Source: Mogibacterium sp. (GTDB lineage: Bacteria; Bacillota; Clostridia; Peptostreptococcales; Anaerovoracaceae). From it: a stretch of DNA of 64,000 nucleotides. Location: positions 1-64,000 of the forward strand of contig JAFWMD010000063.1 in NCBI GenBank assembly GCA_017510725.1, read 5' to 3'. Position numbers and translations under genes: made by a program. This document shows, piece after piece, positions 62,866-64,000 of this stretch (positions are counted from its first letter, which is position 1; each line of letters begins with the position of its first letter). The notes below the pieces were generated by a model. That model saw nothing but the letters and a program-made list of their open reading frames with translations. It had not been told where the DNA came from and did no database searches.

Positions 62866-63167
62866 TTTTTATTGTCCGCCCTTCGTGAACACATTTTACA
62901 TAAAGTTTTCCACATATGCAAAGGGCAAAATACAGTTAAAATCAGCTAATCAGAGCTGTTCAAAAAATAAGTTATCCACATATTGTTGATAAAGTTGTTA
63001 ATAACTAAAAGCTTACACTACATATTGTGTATAACCCAATTTTTGAAGAATTATGTATTAAATTTAGACATGAAAAGGGGCACATTTTTTTATAAATATT
63101 TATCCTTGTTTTTATAGAAAAAAATAATTAGAAAAAGTTGATACAGCGGCACAAATTTCAGGTTTTG
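62866..63167. other. Replication origin region (oriC)
   Basis: A roughly 450-bp gene-free gap lies between dnaA and rpmH. DnaA boxes include TTATCCACA (62972-62980), TGTGTATAA (63026-63034, reverse orientation) and TTTTCCACA (62906-62914). Near-matches occur around 62990-63003. A very AT-rich stretch (about 63080-63135: T7, A6 tracts) is a plausible unwinding element. dnaA and rpmH diverge from here, and gene orientation flips across it. Confidence 0.88.
62893..62921 (-). promoter_or_regulatory. dnaA promoter with a DnaA box in the spacer
   Basis: On the minus strand TTGCAT (62921-62916) and TAAAAT (62898-62893) are 17 bp apart. TTTTCCACA (62906-62914), one mismatch from a DnaA box, lies inside the spacer. 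This implies DnaA autoregulation. Confidence 0.65.
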
Positions 63168-63196
63168 TTGACATTTCAAGTATTGTAGTCTATAAT
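63168..63196 (+). promoter_or_regulatory. rpmH-rnpA promoter
   Basis: TTGACA (63168-63173), exact 17-bp spacer, TATAAT (63191-63196): a perfect sigma-A consensus. It leaves a leader of about 115 nt before rpmH, ending in AAAGGAG. Confidence 0.92.
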
Positions 63197-63318
63197 TCTT
63201 TGGTCTATGTGCTCATGGAATTCAGAGGGCACAGAAATAATTAACTACATTATGTTCAGTGAAATATTTATAACACTGATAATCGGAGGGCTAGGCCTTC
63301 TGTTGAAAGGAGAAAGAA

Positions 63319-63453
63319 ATGAAAAGAACTTATCAGCCTAAGAAGAGGCAGAGACTTAAAGAGCACGGCTTCCGCAAGAGAATGTCGACAGCTAACGGAC
63401 GTAAGGTACTCAAGAGAAGAAGAGCAAGAGGAAGAAAATCTCTTACTGTTTAA
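63319..63453 (+). CDS. rpmH: 50S ribosomal protein L34
   Basis: 44 aa, starting [20 protein letters not shown] and ending RGRKSLTV: the standard L34. It is read directly from the sequence. AAAGGAG lies 7 nt before ATG. It is the first gene of the rpmH-rnpA-yidD operon on the right side of oriC. Confidence 0.98.
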   Translation: MKRTYQPKKRQRLKEHGFRKRMSTANGRKVLKRRRARGRKSLTV

Positions 63454-63479
63454 TTTGTTTTAATTGAATTGGTGTCTGA

Positions 63480-63833
63480 ATGAGAGATCACAGCGAGCTC
63501 ACATTGCGAAAACAGAGTGACTTTTCCCGGGTGTATAAGCAGGGGAAGTCCAAAGGCGGCAGATTTGCGGTGATCCTTTATAAAAGGAACGGACTTAAAT
63601 TTTCAAGGACTGCATTCGTAGCAAGCAAGAAAGTCGGTAATTCGGTAAACAGAAACAGGTCCCGCAGGCTCATGAGAGCAGCTTACAAAGCTCTGGAGCC
63701 GGGAGTTAAAGGCGGGTACGACATTATATTCGTGGCGCGTGCAGACATTATCAAATGTAAAGAACCCGAGGTGGAAAGGCAGCTTAAAAAATCGCTCGAA
63801 AGCGCCGGGATCCTCACAGGCAGCAAGCAATGA
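63480..63833 (+). CDS. rnpA: Ribonuclease P protein component
   Basis: 117 aa. [29 protein letters not shown] and the RNR-type motif [18 protein letters not shown] are diagnostic. It is the protein cofactor of RNase P, which matures tRNA 5' ends. The stop overlaps the yidD start (ATGA). Confidence 0.98.
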   Translation: MRDHSELTLRKQSDFSRVYKQGKSKGGRFAVILYKRNGLKFSRTAFVASKKVGNSVNRNRSRRLMRAAYKALEPGVKGGYDIIFVARADIIKCKEPEVERQLKKSLESAGILTGSKQ

Positions 63834-64000
63834 AAAGTAAGAAGAATATTATCCAAAGAATACTTATAGCCCTGGTAAGGGCATACCAGCTTGGCATATC
63901 TCCGTACATCGGAGCGCATTGTCGTTATACTCCTACCTGCAGCGCGTATTTCATACAGGCGGTAGAAAAGTACGGAGCGCTTAAGGGGAGCTGGCTGGGC
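63830..64000 (+). CDS. yidD: Membrane protein insertion efficiency factor YidD (cut by window edge)
   Basis: The first 57 residues are visible: [40 protein letters not shown] carries the family CRYxPTCSxY motif. ATG 63830 overlaps the rnpA stop by 4 bp. A yidC-type insertase would be expected next. Confidence 0.95.
   Translation, partial: MKSKKNIIQRILIALVRAYQLGISPYIGAHCRYTPTCSAYFIQAVEKYGALKGSWLG

Noticed and set aside
1..64000. CRISPR arrays, rRNA and tRNA genes
   Set aside because: No regularly spaced direct repeats, no 16S/23S/5S signatures and no convincing T-arm plus anticodon-arm combination were seen in the intergenic regions.

Overview
The window holds the chromosomal replication origin of a low-to-mid GC Gram-positive anaerobe of the class Clostridia. 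The gene set (dnaA, dnaN, rpmH, rnpA, yidD, parA/parB, mnmE/mnmG/rsmG, DnaD, a DivIC-like protein, an LtaS-like enzyme) fixes that level. Three paralogous 2-hydroxyacyl-CoA dehydratase loci and an oxygen-sensitive enzyme repertoire suggest an amino-acid- or acid-fermenting member of the Anaerovoracaceae / Family XIII type. That family-level placement is inference. oriC lies at about 62.9-63.3 kb. Most genes to its left are on the minus strand, so they run with the fork. The main exceptions are 9.06-9.42, 14.0-16.7 and 57.1-59.7 kb.

Layout. 1-8.7 kb: two beta/alpha dehydratase pairs, a small membrane protein, htpG and a CooC-like ATPase. 9-18 kb: accessory region with a His-rich metal-binding protein, a lipoprotein, a small membrane protein, a secreted beta-helix protein, a Trp-rich membrane protein, an acyl-CoA ligase and a MATE exporter. 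18.4-21.2 kb: third dehydratase pair. 21.4-25 kb: Fe-S aldo/keto reductase, CooT-type nickel protein, flavodoxin-like protein, acetyltransferase and membrane methyltransferase-like protein. 25-41.2 kb: housekeeping run of a YqhQ-PrmC fusion, rho, LtaS-like, rsmA, DivIC-like, M23 peptidase, a DnaD chimera, dnaB, rplI, a GdpP-like protein, parB and parA. 41.4-42.8 kb: two parS sites and a lone TnpB element. 42.9-49.9 kb: rsmG, mnmG, mnmE, deoB, udp and deoC. 49.9-59.7 kb: a secreted transglutaminase-like protein, a BMP-type nucleoside ABC transporter, tdk, psuK and psuG. 60-64 kb: dnaN, dnaA, oriC, rpmH, rnpA and the start of yidD.

Functional links. Nucleoside uptake (BMP-ABC), phosphorolysis (udp, deoB, deoC), thymidine salvage (tdk) and pseudouridine degradation (psuK, psuG) form a coherent salvage district beside the origin. 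The dehydratase pairs probably act in fermentation of acids or amino acids, but their activator ATPase is not in this window.

The most unusual signal is intergenic. At least seven elements of about 125-190 bp start within about 50 bp after (or overlap) a stop codon, always in the same orientation as the upstream gene. Each is bounded by inverted-repeat arms. Within each family the inner core is conserved between loci while the arm sequences differ but stay self-complementary. Three copies form one family (22573, 28870, 59684), two form a second (5427, 61347), and two are singletons with the same architecture (18253, 27196). This looks like selection for RNA or DNA structure. I see no rRNA, tRNA or CRISPR array.
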